A stretch of 64,000 nt of DNA. Origin: Streptomyces smyrnaeus (lineage in GTDB: Bacteria; Actinomycetota; Actinomycetes; Streptomycetales; Streptomycetaceae). The DNA lies in assembly GCF_017676345.1 (NCBI RefSeq), contig NZ_JAFFZM010000005.1, forward strand, positions 1-64,000. Direction: 5' to 3'. Below, piece after piece: positions 26,507 through 34,998 of the stretch (positions are counted from its first letter, which is position 1; every line of letters begins with the position of its first letter). The translations under genes and the position numbers were made by a program. Below the pieces are notes generated by a model that was not told the DNA's origin, did no database searches, and was given only the letters and a program-made list of their open reading frames with translations.

Positions 26507-28087
26507 TCAGCGCGTGGTGCCGGTGGCGTCGGCCTGCGCTTCGGAGCCGGCTTCGGAGTCGGCTTCGGCGGTGGGCTTCGGCACCCGGGCGGCTGCTGGG
26601 GCTTCCCCGGCCGCGTCGGCCGCCGCCGAGCCGGCCGGGGAGGTGCCCGGCGCCTCCGATTGCGGGGTGGGCCGCTGCCGGACCCGGTCGGTGACCAGCG
26701 AGGCCACCAGCACCACGGCGGCGACGGCCAGGGACAGCACCATCTGGGTGCGCCCGTCGTCGTCGGTGAACATGTAGCCGATCACAAAGACGATCAGGCC
26801 GATGGTCGCCCACGTCAGATACGGGTACAGCCACATCCGCACGGTCAGCCGCTCCGGGGTCTCCCGCTCGATCCGGCGCCGCATCCGCAGCTGCGAGGCG
26901 CAGATGACCAGCCAGACGAAGAGCGCGACGGCGCCTGAGGAGTTCAGCAGGAACTCGAAGACGGTGTCCTTGGCGATGTAGTTGAAGAAGACCGCGACGA
27001 AGCCGAAGGCCACGGAGGCCAGGATCGCCGCGGTGGGCACGCCCCTGGAGTTGGTGCGCCCGAAGGAGGCCGGGGCGTCCTTGCGCTCACCCAGCGAGTA
27101 GGCCATCCGCGAGGCGGTGTACAGGCCCGAGTTCAGGCAGGACAGCACGGCGGTCAGCACGACGACGTCCATCACGGTGCCCGCGTACGGGATGTCCAGC
27201 GCGTCCAGCACGGCCACGTAGGGGCCGTCGGCGGCGATCGCCTTGGAGTCCCACGGCAGCAGCGAGACGATCACGAAGATCGAGCCGATGTAGAACAGGC
27301 CGATCCGCCAGATCACGCTGTTGACGGCCTTGCGCACGGCGTTGACCGGGTTCGGCGACTCGGCGGCGGCCAGCGTGACGATCTCGCTGCCCATGAACGA
27401 GAAGACCACCAGCAGCATGCCCGAGAGGATCGCTCCGGGGCCGTGGGGCAGGAACCCGCCGTGGCCGGTCAGATTCTCCGCGCCGGCGAAGTGGTCGGCG
27501 GGCGGCAGGCCCGCGAAGGCGATCACGCCGACGGCGATGAATGCGATGATCGCGACGACCTTGATCCCCGCGAACCAGAACTCGAACTCGCCGTAGGATC
27601 CGACGGAGATCAGGTTGGTGCCGGTCAGCACCACCATCACCAGCAGCGCCCAGCCCCACTGGGGCACGGTGGGCAGCCAGCCCTCCAGGATCTCCGCGGC
27701 CGCCGTCGCCTCCACGGCGAGCACCACGGACCAGAAGAACCAGTACAGCCAGCCGATGGTGAACCCTGCCCAGCGGCCCAGCGCGCGATCGGCGTAGGTG
27801 GAGAACGACCCGGAGGTCGGGTGGGCGGCGGCCATCTCACCGAGCATCCGCATCACCAGGACGACGAGCAGCCCGGCCAGCGCGTAGGACAGCAGAATGC
27901 CGGGGCCCGCGTCCGCGATGCCTGCCTTGGACCCGATGAAGAGTCCGGCGCCGATGACACCGCCGATGGCGATCATGGACAGATGGCGGTTCTTGAGGCC
28001 TGCCTGGAGGCCGTCGCCGCCGCCCTGGGTCGACGGCGGGCTCTGTGGCGGCTCCCCCGGCTTGCGCGGGGTGTGCTGGGAACTCAT
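26507..28087 (-). CDS. amino-acid permease (APC superfamily), copy 2
   Basis: A 526-aa, 12-helix permease paralogous to copy 1; helix 1 reads LKNRHLSMIAIGGVIGAGLFIGSKAGI. The conserved blocks EIVTLAAAES and RMAYSLGERKDAPASF match. It differs by a roughly 65-residue hydrophilic Ala/Glu/Pro-rich tail with repeated EAxSEA units. I chose the ATG at 28087; the open frame continues upstream to 29149 only because of codon bias on the opposite strand. An upstream CATTGCGG (28194-28201) is shared with copy 1. Confidence 0.93.
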   Translation of the reverse strand: MSSQHTPRKPGEPPQSPPSTQGGGDGLQAGLKNRHLSMIAIGGVIGAGLFIGSKAGIADAGPGILLSYALAGLLVVLVMRMLGEMAAAHPTSGSFSTYADRALGRWAGFTIGWLYWFFWSVVLAVEATAAAEILEGWLPTVPQWGWALLVMVVLTGTNLISVGSYGEFEFWFAGIKVVAIIAFIAVGVIAFAGLPPADHFAGAENLTGHGGFLPHGPGAILSGMLLVVFSFMGSEIVTLAAAESPNPVNAVRKAVNSVIWRIGLFYIGSIFVIVSLLPWDSKAIAADGPYVAVLDALDIPYAGTVMDVVVLTAVLSCLNSGLYTASRMAYSLGERKDAPASFGRTNSRGVPTAAILASVAFGFVAVFFNYIAKDTVFEFLLNSSGAVALFVWLVICASQLRMRRRIERETPERLTVRMWLYPYLTWATIGLIVFVIGYMFTDDDGRTQMVLSLAVAAVVLVASLVTDRVRQRPTPQSEAPGTSPAGSAAADAAGEAPAAARVPKPTAEADSEAGSEAQADATGTTR

Positions 28088-28327
28088 GGGGCAGCCGGCT
28101 CCTAATGAGGGTGATGTTTCAAACGAGCGCTCACATGTAAGAGCTCGTCCTGCCCACAACGGAAGAGTCGAATCCGGATTGTTGTACACGGAACATTGCG
28201 GTGACGACCTGGTACTTCCGCGGAAACGTGCCCGCCGGTGTGCCGTGGGCGCTCCGGGAGCGACTCCGCACCCTTCTCGGCCGCCCTGGGCGGCGTCCGG
28301 GCGGACGGGGATGGCACACTCTGCGTC

Positions 28328-28813
28328 ATGCGCGTGTACCTCGGCTCCGACCATGCCGGTTTCGAACTGAAGAACCACCTCGTCGAGTGGCTCAAGGCCG
28401 CGGGCCACGAGCCCGTCGACTGCGGCCCCCACATCCACGACGCCGAGGACGACTACCCGCCCTTCTGCCTCCGCGCGGCGGAGCGCACCGTCGCGGACGC
28501 CGGCTCCCTCGGCGTCGTCATCGGCGGCTCCGGCAACGGCGAGCAGATGGCCGCCAACAAGGTCCCCGGCGCCCGCTGCGCCCTGGCGTGGAGCACCGAG
28601 ACGGCAGCGCTGGCCCGCGAGCACAACGACGCCAACCTGGTCAGCGTGGGTGCGCGGATGCACACCACCGAGGAGGCCGTCTCCTTCGTGGAGACGTTCT
28701 TGAACACCCCCTTCTCCGAGGGCGAGCGCCACCAGCGCCGCATCGGGATGCTCGCCGACTACGAGCGCACCGGTGAGCTGCCGCCCGTGCCCGCGCACCA
28801 CCCGCAGCCCTGA
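28328..28813 (+). CDS. rpiB: ribose-5-phosphate isomerase B
   Basis: Interconverts ribose 5-phosphate and ribulose 5-phosphate in the pentose phosphate pathway. 161 aa. Motifs: GSDHAGFELK at the N-terminus and GGSGNGEQMAANKV (66-79). The catalytic base position is Glu (E72), as in mycobacterial RpiB, instead of the Cys of the E. coli enzyme. The ATG at 28328 has no ribosome site; a weak CACACT hexamer lies 7 bases upstream. It is followed after 3 bases by the Nei-type glycosylase, so the two form an operon. Confidence 0.95.
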   Translation: MRVYLGSDHAGFELKNHLVEWLKAAGHEPVDCGPHIHDAEDDYPPFCLRAAERTVADAGSLGVVIGGSGNGEQMAANKVPGARCALAWSTETAALAREHNDANLVSVGARMHTTEEAVSFVETFLNTPFSEGERHQRRIGMLADYERTGELPPVPAHHPQP

Positions 28814-28816
28814 GCC

Positions 28817-29668
28817 GTGCCCGAGGGCCACACCATCCACCGGCTCGCGCGCGATGTCGCGGACCGGTTCGCAGGACACCCGCTGGACGCCTCCAGCCCG
28901 CAGGGCAAGTTCGCCGACGGTGCCGCGCTGCTGGACGGCGCGGCGCTGACCGCGACCGAGGCACACGGCAAGCATCTGTTCCTCGGCTTCGGCCCGCTCG
29001 GCTGGGTGCATATACACCTGGGCCTGTACGGGACCCTGCGCTTCGGTGCTGGCCCGCCCCCGGCACCCGTGGGCCAGGTGCGGCTGCGGCTGGCCACCCG
29101 GCCCGGCGAGCACCCCGCCGGGCCGCTGCCCCACGCCGGTCCGCTGCACTACGCCGATCTGCGCGGCCCCACCCGGTGCGAACTGCTGACCGAGCCGGAG
29201 AAGCAGGCGATCAGCGACCGGCTCGGGCCGGACCCGCTGCGCCCCGCCTCGGACCCGGAGGCCGCCTGGGTGCGCGTCTCACGCAGCCGCACCAGCATCG
29301 CCGCGCTGCTCATGGACCAGAAGATCGTCGCCGGCGTCGGCAACGTCTACCGTGCCGAGGTCCTCTTCCGGCACGGTATCGACCCGTACCGTGCCGGACG
29401 CGATCTCACCCGGTCCGAATGGGAGGCGATCTGGTCGGACCTGGTCGATCTGATGACCGACGGGGTCCGCAAGAACCGGATCGACACCGTGCGCGACGAG
29501 CACACCCCCGAGGCCATGGGACGCCCACCGCGGGTGGACGACCACGGCGGTGAGGTCTACGTCTACCGCCGGGCCGCCCAGCCCTGCCTGGTGTGCGGCG
29601 GACCCGTCGCCACCGCCGAACTCGCGGCCCGCAACCTGTTCTGGTGCCCCACCTGCCAGCGCGCGTGA
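28817..29668 (+). CDS. Fpg/Nei-family DNA glycosylase (Nei2-like)
   Basis: Base-excision repair bifunctional glycosylase/lyase, 283 aa. It starts with the catalytic P2-E3 after processing (MPEGHTIHRLA), the form seen in actinobacterial Nei2 rather than MutM (PELPE). A helix-two-turn-helix region is visible (LLMDQKIVAGVGNVYRAEVLF) and the C-terminal zinc finger carries CxxC ... CxxC (CLVC, CPTC). GTG start at 28817, 3 bases after rpiB. Preferred lesions are oxidised pyrimidines by family precedent. Confidence 0.93.
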   Translation: MPEGHTIHRLARDVADRFAGHPLDASSPQGKFADGAALLDGAALTATEAHGKHLFLGFGPLGWVHIHLGLYGTLRFGAGPPPAPVGQVRLRLATRPGEHPAGPLPHAGPLHYADLRGPTRCELLTEPEKQAISDRLGPDPLRPASDPEAAWVRVSRSRTSIAALLMDQKIVAGVGNVYRAEVLFRHGIDPYRAGRDLTRSEWEAIWSDLVDLMTDGVRKNRIDTVRDEHTPEAMGRPPRVDDHGGEVYVYRRAAQPCLVCGGPVATAELAARNLFWCPTCQRA

Positions 29669-29672
29669 GCCC

Positions 29673-30926
29673 TCAGAACCCGTGCGGCAGCCACGGCTGG
29701 ACGTCGTCCGCGAAGGCCGCCGCCGTCGCCCGCAGGGCCCCCGAACCGGGCCGCTCCTCACGCACCAGCCCGGCTCCCGCCAGCGCTGTCAGCGAGGTCC
29801 CGCCCAGATAGGCGCTGCCCAGTTCCCGTACGCCGAGCGACAGGTCCGCCGCGTCCCCGGTGGGCTCGCACACCGCCCCCTTCTCGTCGCCGGACAGCCG
29901 CCAACGCCCGGTGTTCCACGGGCAGAAGGTGTCCTCCACCTCCAGCACGACCTCCACCGGGGTGGCATAGCAGCGGGCGGCCAGCGCGGCGCCGACATCC
30001 ACCGGGCGCAGATACAGCGAGTCCCCGACCGCAGTCCCGCACCGGCGCGGGTTGCTCACCAGGTGCTGCCACGGATCGTCCACGGGCCGGTTGTCGGCGA
30101 CGATCGTCGTCGTCAGGTCGATACCCCACAAGAAGCGCCAGAGCGCCGCGTAACCGGCGGGGTCGAGCGCTTCCAGCTCCCGCAGCCGGACCTCGCCGTC
30201 CGCTGCGTCCGTCCGGCTCCAGCACATCTTGACCGCGTAACGGGCGTACGCCACCGGCTCGCCGTCCCGCAGCGCCACCACACAGCGCAGCGGCGAGGCG
30301 CCCTCGCGGTCGCGCTCGGGATCCAGCAGCGGCTCCCGCTCCCATCCGGGGCGCCGCTGCAGCATCCCCGGACGCCGGGAGACCACCTGCGCGTAGACGG
30401 CCTCGCACTCCGCGAGCAGCGAGGCGGCCTCGTCCGACTGGCGCAGCCGCAACCCGTCCGCCTCGGCGGCCAGTGGCGCCGGCAGTTGCAGCGCGACCCT
30501 GCTGGTGTCGATCCGGGCGGAGAGGGAGTGTGTCGCCAGGCCGTATCCGAAGCGGCCGTAGATCGCCGGCTCCGAGGCGGTCAGCACGGCGAGCGGCTCC
30601 TCGCCCGCCGCCCGCAGGTCGTCCAACTGCCGCCGCATCATCGTGCGCAGCAGGCCGCGCCTGCGGTGGGTGGGCGCCACGCTCACCATCGTCACCCCGG
30701 CGGTGGGGACGACGGCGCCGCCGGGCACCGCCATCCGGAAGGAGAACAGCCCCGCCGTGGCCACCGGACGGTCCTCGTCCCAGACCCCGATCGACCGCTC
30801 GACCTCGGTCAGCGAACGGTAGACCTCCCGCTCCTGCGAGGAGTCCTCGGAGGCGAACGCGCTCAGCAGCGCGCCGTACCAGTCGTCCCACTCCGAGGGC
30901 TGAAGAACCCGTGGCTCAAGTGTCAT
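29673..30926 (-). CDS. Eis-like GNAT N-acetyltransferase
   Basis: A 417-aa protein with the Eis layout: an N-terminal GNAT domain with the acetyl-CoA loop VAPTHRRRGLLRTMM (about 83-97), a second degenerate GNAT region, and a C-terminal SCP2-like domain (VVLEVEDTFCPWNTGRWRL). Mycobacterial Eis acetylates aminoglycosides and protein lysines; the substrate here is unknown. The start at 30926 (MTLEPRVLQPSEWDDWY) matches the usual family start better than 30956. It converges with the glycosylase gene with only 4 bases between stops. Confidence 0.9.
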   Translation of the reverse strand: MTLEPRVLQPSEWDDWYGALLSAFASEDSSQEREVYRSLTEVERSIGVWDEDRPVATAGLFSFRMAVPGGAVVPTAGVTMVSVAPTHRRRGLLRTMMRRQLDDLRAAGEEPLAVLTASEPAIYGRFGYGLATHSLSARIDTSRVALQLPAPLAAEADGLRLRQSDEAASLLAECEAVYAQVVSRRPGMLQRRPGWEREPLLDPERDREGASPLRCVVALRDGEPVAYARYAVKMCWSRTDAADGEVRLRELEALDPAGYAALWRFLWGIDLTTTIVADNRPVDDPWQHLVSNPRRCGTAVGDSLYLRPVDVGAALAARCYATPVEVVLEVEDTFCPWNTGRWRLSGDEKGAVCEPTGDAADLSLGVRELGSAYLGGTSLTALAGAGLVREERPGSGALRATAAAFADDVQPWLPHGF

Positions 30927-31072
30927 ACCGCCATCACTAGCAGGCAGTTCGAACACGGGCGAACGCTTTTGTCCGCGGGCGCGCCACCCCTGTGCGCGCC
31001 CACCGCGCGTACGCCCCCCGACCAGGGCCGGGAATCGACGGGCCGCCGACGGGGTGGCTAGGCTCCGTGAGC

Positions 31073-32236
31073 ATGGCGGAACGCCGCAGGAGACTCTCAG
31101 CAGCGACGGCCCGGTCGCACCAGGCGTACAAAGCCTGGCACCGGGTCCGTACCAACCTGCGCAAGTCCGCCGTCGACTACTTCCGGGGCGGCGCCTCCGA
31201 CTGGGTGGCGCTGGCCGGTCTGCTGCTCACCGTCCCCGCACTGGCCTGCGCCACGATCCTCACCCCGCTGTGGTGCGCCCCCGAGGCGCTGGTGCTGCCG
31301 CTCATCGCCGGCGGGCTGCTGCTGCGGCCCGCCAGTCTGCTGGCGCTGTACGCCGCCGCCGCGATCGCGCTCATGGTCGAGTCGCTGCTGTTGAGGCCCT
31401 GGGAGCTGGCGGACGGAGCGGGGCGGGTGACGCCGGGCACCATTCTGGTCGTGGCCGCGGCCGGGCTGTCCGGGCTGCTCATCGCGCAGTTCCGCAGCCG
31501 GGTGGGCGTGCCCTGGCGGCGCGGCGGCACCATGCTCTTCGACCTGCGAGAACGCATCCGGGTACAGAGCAAGTTGCCCAAGCTGCCCGCCGGATGGCAC
31601 CACGAGATGGCCCTGCGTCCGGCGGGCGGGCAGTCCTTCTCCGGGGACTTCGTGGTCGCGGCGCGCACCGGACCGGAGCGCCGCACCCTGGAGCTGGTCC
31701 TCACCGATGTCTCCGGCAAGGGCATGGACGCCGCCTCCAGGGCGCTGCTGCTGTCCGGCGCCTTCGGCGGGCTGCTGGGCTCGCTGCCGCCGCACGCCTT
31801 CCTGCCGGCCGCCAACGGCTATCTGCTGCGCCAGTCCTGGGAGGAGGGCTTCGCCACTTCCGTGCATCTGGTCCTGGATCTGGACAGCGGCGACTACGAG
31901 CTGCTGTCGGCGGGGCACGTGCCCGCGATGCAGCTCAACGCGGGCTCGGGCAAGTGGGAGGAGAAGGCCGCCGAGGGGCCGCTGCTGGGCGTCTACGACG
32001 GTGCCGAGTTCGACCCGGTCAAGGGAACGCTGCGGCGCGGGGACGTGCTGATGCTCTTCACCGACGGGCTGGTGGAGACCGCCGACCGGGACCTGACCGA
32101 GGGCATGGACCGCCTCGCGGGCGAGGCCGACCGCTATGTCGCCTCCAGCTTCCACGGCGCGGCCTGGCACCTCATCGAGTCCGTGGCGCGGGACGTCAAC
32201 GACGACCGGGCGCTGCTGCTGATCTGCCGCGACTGA
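31073..32236 (+). CDS. membrane PP2C/SpoIIE-type protein phosphatase
   Basis: A 387-aa protein with an N-terminal basic region, about four membrane helices (45-145) and a C-terminal SpoIIE/PP2C phosphatase domain with metal-binding Asp residues (GDFVVAAR, LTDVSGKGMDAA, FTDGLVETAD, NDDRALLL). Such proteins dephosphorylate anti-anti-sigma factors; no partner gene is adjacent. A TAGGCT -10-like hexamer ends 8 bases before the ATG at 31073, so the message may be leaderless; a GTG at 31067 is an alternative start. Confidence 0.9.
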   Translation: MAERRRRLSAATARSHQAYKAWHRVRTNLRKSAVDYFRGGASDWVALAGLLLTVPALACATILTPLWCAPEALVLPLIAGGLLLRPASLLALYAAAAIALMVESLLLRPWELADGAGRVTPGTILVVAAAGLSGLLIAQFRSRVGVPWRRGGTMLFDLRERIRVQSKLPKLPAGWHHEMALRPAGGQSFSGDFVVAARTGPERRTLELVLTDVSGKGMDAASRALLLSGAFGGLLGSLPPHAFLPAANGYLLRQSWEEGFATSVHLVLDLDSGDYELLSAGHVPAMQLNAGSGKWEEKAAEGPLLGVYDGAEFDPVKGTLRRGDVLMLFTDGLVETADRDLTEGMDRLAGEADRYVASSFHGAAWHLIESVARDVNDDRALLLICRD

Positions 32237-32393
32237 CCGCTGCGCACCCGGCAGTCCGCGGTGGGTGGCCGCGGCGGCTCATGGCGGCTCCGGCAAACGG
32301 GGCGGTTTCGGATCACCCTCTGTCCGTATGTGCGAGGCGGCCCGCCGCACACCGAGCGACGGCGGCGGCCGGCAAGGTGTGGGGCAACGCGAC

Positions 32394-32424
32394 GGCCCCC
32401 ACTCGCCGTTGCGGAGTGGGGGCC
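32394..32424. terminator. terminator between phosphatase and acyltransferase genes
   Basis: GGCCCCCACTC and GAGTGGGGGCC pair perfectly around a 9-base loop between convergent genes. Confidence 0.8.
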
Positions 32425-32446
32425 GGAAGGGCGCCGGAGAGCGGGG

Positions 32447-33643
32447 CTACTTCCTGCGGTGGGAGGCGGGCTTGCCGGACTCCCTGCGGCGGGCCATGGC
32501 GCCGGGGTCCCGCTTGAAGAACCAGTCCATCCTCGGCTCGATGATGAACCTGAACAGCCGCGTCACCCACGGCGTGCACAGCACCGTCATCATCACCGCG
32601 GCCAGCACCGTGATGACGACCCGGCTCAGCGGGTGGTCGACCCAGTCCATCTCGTACCAGTCGAACTGCCGCGAGCTTTGGATGAAGAAGATGTGCAGCA
32701 GATAGGCGTACAGCGTGCCGGCGCCCAGCGCCGTGAACCACATGTGCCGCCGCGGTACCCAGGACAGGAAGCAGGCCGTCATCACCAGGCCGCAGCCGAA
32801 CAGTGCGAGGTACATCACCGCGCCCGCCCAGGAGGGGACGCCCATGTCGGCAGCCGCCTTGTCGTGCAGGAACCACGCCTTGGACATCCGGGGCACGGCC
32901 CAGTACGCGAAGACCATCGTGCACAGCGTCACCGGCACCGCGAGGTACCGCGCCTGCTTGCGCTTGACCAGCTGGAAGTGGTGGGGGCGCAGCTGGAGGC
33001 CGAGGACGAAGAACGGCAGGAACTGCGCCACCCGCATCAGGTTGAGGTCACCGCCGATGCTCGGCGTCACGCTCGCCGCCGCCCCGATCACCAAAGCGAC
33101 CGGCATCGGCCAGCGCAGGCTCTTCCACAGCGGTGTCGTCAGCCGCCAGATGAACAGCGCGCACAGGAACCACAGCGCGAACCCGGGCTCCTGGAAGTGG
33201 AACTCGCGGTCCGGGTCGTCGTTGGCCCACCGCATGAAGTAGGTGTAGGCGAACTGGATCGCCAGGTAGGGGACGACGACCCCGGTGACCAGTCGCTGGA
33301 CCTGCTTCGGCTTGCCCTCGAAGCTCCTCGACAGATAGCCGGAGATGATGATGAAGGCCGGCATGTGGAACGTGTAGAGGACGAAGTAGAGCGCCTCGGC
33401 CGTACGGCTGTCGTGGCGCAGCGGGTCCCACGCGTGGCCGATCCCGACGAGCACGATCGTCAGGTACTTCGCGTTGTCGAAGAACGGGTCCCGCTGCTTG
33501 GCTGCTGGCTTCTTCTGCGCCTTGGCAGGCTGCGACTGCGCAGGCTGCTCCGCGGACGCCGGTGGCGTCTCGGAGGGGGACTCCTGGCGGACGGGGGGGA
33601 GCGGCGCCCGCTCATAACCAGCGTGCAACATCTGCCGCACCAT
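32447..33643 (-). CDS. acyltransferase-3 family membrane protein
   Basis: A 398-aa integral membrane O-acyltransferase (COG3594, fucose 4-O-acetylase-like) that would add acetyl groups to an envelope or secreted sugar. Residues 1-50 are a cytoplasmic Pro/Ala/Gln/Lys-rich tail. The family motifs follow: FFDNAKYLTIVLVGIGHAWDP, HMPAFIIISGYLSRSF, then about ten helices and LLHIFFIQSS. The C-terminus is strongly basic (ARRRESGKPASHRRK). Target polymer unknown. Confidence 0.9.
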   Translation of the reverse strand: MVRQMLHAGYERAPLPPVRQESPSETPPASAEQPAQSQPAKAQKKPAAKQRDPFFDNAKYLTIVLVGIGHAWDPLRHDSRTAEALYFVLYTFHMPAFIIISGYLSRSFEGKPKQVQRLVTGVVVPYLAIQFAYTYFMRWANDDPDREFHFQEPGFALWFLCALFIWRLTTPLWKSLRWPMPVALVIGAAASVTPSIGGDLNLMRVAQFLPFFVLGLQLRPHHFQLVKRKQARYLAVPVTLCTMVFAYWAVPRMSKAWFLHDKAAADMGVPSWAGAVMYLALFGCGLVMTACFLSWVPRRHMWFTALGAGTLYAYLLHIFFIQSSRQFDWYEMDWVDHPLSRVVITVLAAVMMTVLCTPWVTRLFRFIIEPRMDWFFKRDPGAMARRRESGKPASHRRK

Positions 33644-34256
33644 AGCGGTTGAACATGTGAGCCGTAAATTCTTGCCCCGTTCCTCCTTCCCACCCTCCGC
33701 GGGCGCTATTCCTCCCGCTTACCGGACGGAGCTGACGGGGCGTGACGTGAATGTTCGGTTGACGGACGATGTCCCATCTAAAGGGGGCGTATGAGACTCC
33801 TGTGACGCCAGATGCGGGCCCTCGCGGCGCTGCCCGTGCCCGCTGTGAGCGAGGCCACAATTCGCGGGAGCGGTGCATGAATTCCGCCACCTGTGAGTGG
33901 GGGGCGGCACCGCGTGCCGGTCTTTATGCACCAGGTGCACAAGTTGTACCGCTGATCGCCCGGTGTATTCGGCACATTCGTCAAGCCGCCACGCATTGAT
34001 CAAGCCGAATTGATGGCCGGAATTTTGATCGCCCGGTGGCTTGTCGGCTACGCCGTCTACGCACCGACTGTCCCGGACTGTCCGTCGCCCGTCGATCAGT
34101 ATTTACCCGATGATGAGTCCGGCGGACCCTCAGCCGGGTCCTCCCGCACCGGAGTTGGTGGCACGATGGGTGCGCGCTGTGCGCGCGGGGGTGCGGCCAC
34201 GGTGGCAGACCCCCAAGGCCGGGTGAGGCGTTCCGACCATGAGGGTGTGAGCAGTT
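33644..34256. other. 613-base, relatively AT-rich intergenic region
   Basis: It separates the acyltransferase gene from a tiny membrane-protein gene. It holds a 19-base palindrome (33924-33942) and a 13-base direct repeat (33953-33965 and 34026-34038). A 38-codon frame at 34110-34226 (starting MMSPADPQPG) is possible but has no clear ribosome site. No RNA gene was recognised. Confidence 0.6.
33924..33942. promoter_or_regulatory. 19-base palindrome, operator candidate
   Basis: TTATGCACCAGGTGCACAA is symmetrical except the central base and one purine/pyrimidine pair. It lies about 280 bases upstream of the acyltransferase start and 315 bases upstream of the small gene. Regulator unknown. Confidence 0.6.
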
Positions 34257-34451
34257 GTGGCCATCTCGCTGTCCGTAGTCGTGCTGTTGGCGGTCATCCT
34301 GGTCGTGATGATCCGGAGCAAGTCCATCAAGCCGGGCCCCGCCATCGTGGCCATACTCTTCGGGTTCTTCCTCGCCTCCACCGGGATGGCCCCCTCCATC
34401 AACCGGTTCCTGACCTCGGTCGCCGAGACGATCAACGACATCAGCTTCTAG
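34257..34451 (+). CDS. tiny two-helix membrane protein
   Basis: A 64-aa protein with two hydrophobic helices (about 3-19 and 27-44) separated by a short basic loop (RSKSIKPG), ending SFxxETINDISF-like. The GTG at 34257 has GAGGGTG upstream. The sequence looks like a small membrane protein widespread in Streptomyces whose role is not known to me. Codon usage is typical of real genes. Confidence 0.75.
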   Translation: MAISLSVVVLLAVILVVMIRSKSIKPGPAIVAILFGFFLASTGMAPSINRFLTSVAETINDISF

Positions 34452-34650
34452 ATCCCCCGCGCCGCCGGCGATCCCTCCGGGCGATCTCTTTCCGGCTTCC
34501 AGGTGATCTCTTTCCGGCGCTCCCTTCCGGTGCGGCCGGCGCCCGGTCCCTCCGGCGGCGGACACCCGGTGTGACCGCCCGCAGGCGTACCGGAGTGCGC
34601 CCATGCGGACGCCCAGGGTCGTGCGGCGACCGCGCCGCTCGGGCGACGAC

Positions 34651-34682
34651 GAAGGCCCGGCCCCTGGCGGGGCCGGGCCTTC
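34651..34682 (-). terminator. terminator downstream of tRNA-Gly
   Basis: Perfect 14-base arms, GAAGGCCCGGCCCC and its complement, with loop TGGC, 11 bases beyond the tRNA 3' end. Confidence 0.85.
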
Positions 34683-34692
34683 GTGCTCGCGG

Positions 34693-34763
34693 AGCGGGCG
34701 ACGGGAATCGAACCCGCGTAGCTGGTTTGGAAGACCAGGGCTCTACCATTGAGCTACGCCCGC
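34693..34763 (-). tRNA. tRNA-Gly (anticodon TCC)
   Basis: The acceptor GCGGGCG pairs with CGCCCGC; the anticodon stem CTGGT/ACCAG closes the loop CTTCCAA; the T-arm has GGTTCGAATCC. It is 71 nt long without an encoded CCA, and reads divergently from tRNA-Pro. Confidence 0.97.
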
Positions 34764-34820
34764 GTAGGCCGGATCGGCACGAACCGCATCCTACGACATG
34801 TACTCTACGTGTCGCACCAA

Positions 34821-34897
34821 CGGGGTGTGGCGCAGCTTGGTAGCGCGTCCGCTTTGGGAGCGGAAGGTCGTCGGTTCGAATCCGGCCACCCCGACCA
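34821..34897 (+). tRNA. tRNA-Pro (anticodon TGG)
   Basis: The acceptor CGGGGTG pairs with CACCCCG; the anticodon stem TCCGC/GCGGA closes the loop TTTGGGA; the T-arm has GGTTCGAATCC. The 3' CCA (34895-34897) is encoded. It lies about 100 bases upstream of tig. Confidence 0.97.
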
Positions 34898-34998
34898 CGT
34901 ACTATGAAAGACGCGCGTGCCTGTGTCGTGTCTGCATGCATACGGGGCGCAGCCAAGAATCAGCAAGACCCCCAATGCCAGCCCCAAGGAGACCGACC

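Noticed and set aside
34041..34226. Possible 38-61 codon gene before the tiny membrane protein
   Set aside because: No ribosome site, no recognisable features and weak codon bias at its left end; kept only as a note on the intergenic region.
34693..34897. Divergent tRNA pair as a possible integration site
   Set aside because: No integrase and no duplicated tRNA end was found nearby; the neighbours are ordinary core genes.
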